Shown: piece by piece, positions 63,114 to 64,000 of the stretch
Layout: each line of letters starts with the position of its first letter
Position numbering within the stretch: position 1 is the stretch's first letter
NCBI RefSeq assembly: GCF_024714475.1
Contig: NZ_JAMZMI010000004.1
Location: 372,001 to 436,000, forward strand
Direction: 5' to 3'
Origin: Marinoscillum sp. MHG1-6
GTDB lineage: Bacteria; Bacteroidota; Bacteroidia; Cytophagales; Cyclobacteriaceae
DNA: 64,000 bases
Made by a program: the position numbers and the translations under genes
The notes under the pieces: model-generated
Database searches by the model: none
Told to the model about the DNA's origin: nothing
Seen by the model: only the letters and a program-made list of their open reading frames with translations

Positions 63114-64000
63114 ATGATGATCAAAAACTCATTAGGTCTGATGCTACTATTGTGTACGTTTATGGGCATTGCCCAAACTACTGATTCTTATAAAGTAGAA
63201 ATCGACCTCACCGCCGCAAAGGACGATAAAGTACCTGTAACCATTTACCCGCCACAATCTGATAGTGAATTTATAGAATATCATATGTCCAAGGTGGTTC
63301 CGGGAACCTACAGCATTTCAGACTTTGGTCGCTTTGTAACTGATCTTACAGCCACTGATGCCAATGGAAATTCCCTGAGTGTGGAACAAGTATCAACTAA
63401 CAGGTGGAAAATTGAGAATTCAGGCAAACTGACTAAAATATCCTATCTGGTAAATGATTCAAGAGATGAATGCGAGGGATATACTTCTGATGGGGAAAAT
63501 GTAGTTTTTGATCCGGGAGGAACCGATATCAACGAAGAGAAACAGCTTTTCGTGATGAATACTTTTGGGTTTATTGGATATGTCGATGGCATGAAAATGA
63601 ATCCTTACGAGGTCGCCATTACACACAGACCGGAAATATATGGTGCTTCGGCCCTCAAAAAATCGACTAACTCAGACACAGTGGATACTTTCACTGCAGC
63701 TGATTTCAATTTCCTTGCGGACGGACCTATTCTCTACTGCATGCCGGATACGGTCAGCAGACAGATCTCCAATGCCAACATTAGTGTCTCTGTCTTTTCA
63801 CCAAATGGCATTTTGACCGCAAAAGATGTGATGGATAACATTTACGATCTGATGGTAGCTCAAACAGATTACCTGGGCGGTGAGCTACCTGTCGATCGTT
63901 ACTCCTACCTGATCATCTTGTTTGATGACATGACTTTGACCGGCTCATATGGAGCCCTCGAACATTCGTATTCTTCCCTTTACTTCTTACCTGAAAGAGC
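63114..64000 (+). CDS. M61-family peptidase, N-terminal part (cut by window end)
   Basis: An exported protein starting at ATG 63114 (a second ATG follows at 63117) with a signal peptide (SLGLMLLLCTFMGIAQ). The 295 residues seen include the N-terminal beta-domain of M61 peptidases (MSKVVPGTYSISDFGRFVTD) and, close to the window end, YGALEHSYSSLYFLPE, which matches the GGLEH-type segment just before the zinc site. The HExxH motif itself lies beyond 64000. M61 enzymes include glycyl aminopeptidases. Divergent from metG; no clear promoter found. Confidence 0.82.
   Translation, partial: MMIKNSLGLMLLLCTFMGIAQTTDSYKVEIDLTAAKDDKVPVTIYPPQSDSEFIEYHMSKVVPGTYSISDFGRFVTDLTATDANGNSLSVEQVSTNRWKIENSGKLTKISYLVNDSRDECEGYTSDGENVVFDPGGTDINEEKQLFVMNTFGFIGYVDGMKMNPYEVAITHRPEIYGASALKKSTNSDTVDTFTAADFNFLADGPILYCMPDTVSRQISNANISVSVFSPNGILTAKDVMDNIYDLMVAQTDYLGGELPVDRYSYLIILFDDMTLTGSYGALEHSYSSLYFLPER

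Noticed and set aside
1-64000. CRISPR arrays, prophage, insertion sequences, restriction or toxin modules
   Set aside because: No regular spaced repeats, transposase, integrase, methylase or toxin-antitoxin pair was seen on either strand.

Overview
The window looks like a chromosomal segment from a member of the Bacteroidota, most likely the Cytophagales/Cytophagia; the genus cannot be fixed by reading alone. Several perfect or near-perfect Bacteroidetes-type promoters are visible (a -33 TTTG, 18-21 bases, then a -7 TAnnTTTG). Few Shine-Dalgarno sequences precede genes, the tRNA lacks an encoded CCA, and one lipoprotein appears to carry SprB-type repeats. The neighbourhood prs-ctc-pth is also present. 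The segment is compact, with many convergent genes overlapping or abutting by a few bases. I saw no insertion sequence, phage, integrase, CRISPR array or rRNA.

Layout. 1-7.4 kb: tail of a sodium:solute symporter, ATP-dependent PEP carboxykinase, methylglyoxal synthase with a Gfo/Idh/MocA oxidoreductase, then a leftward etfB-etfA-bifunctional nuclease-nucleoside transporter operon and a TPR protein. 7.4-12 kb: an envelope protein, dnaB, a short protein resembling the central domain of a Mur ligase with a broken P-loop, and a DEDDh exonuclease. 12-21 kb: a stress and ion block with a fused trehalose-6-phosphate synthase/phosphatase, a convergent GH15 enzyme, a K+ channel, a small lipoprotein, a GPP34 (GOLPH3-like) protein, a CPA1 Na+/H+ antiporter and a PBP4-type peptidase. 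21-27 kb: RND efflux system 1. 27-34.4 kb: envelope proteins, two MsrB enzymes flanking L-2-hydroxyglutarate oxidase, a YheT hydrolase, an SprB-repeat lipoprotein and several DUF proteins.

34.5-41.8 kb is the most unusual part. It holds an active-looking membrane SpoIIE/PP2C phosphatase, a convergent operon of a histidine kinase, a response regulator fused to a degenerate PP2C domain and a small protein, and then a SiaB-like kinase, a SiaC-like (DUF1987) phosphoprotein and a coiled-coil membrane protein. This resembles the Pseudomonas SiaABCD partner-switching pathway, but no GGDEF diguanylate cyclase (SiaD) is present; a coiled-coil two-helix membrane protein sits in its place.

41.8-51.8 kb: a DUF4442 protein, a YihY protein with a winged-helix-like tail, a membrane metallophosphoesterase, and RND efflux system 2 with its TetR regulator and a candidate operator. 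51.8-64 kb: an alpha/beta hydrolase, purL, tRNA-Gln with its own promoter and terminator, prs-rplY/ctc-pth, a thiamine-binding-like protein, a BaiN/HI0933 flavoprotein, a receiver-only response regulator with a possible frameshifted tail, metG, and the start of an M61 peptidase cut by the window end.
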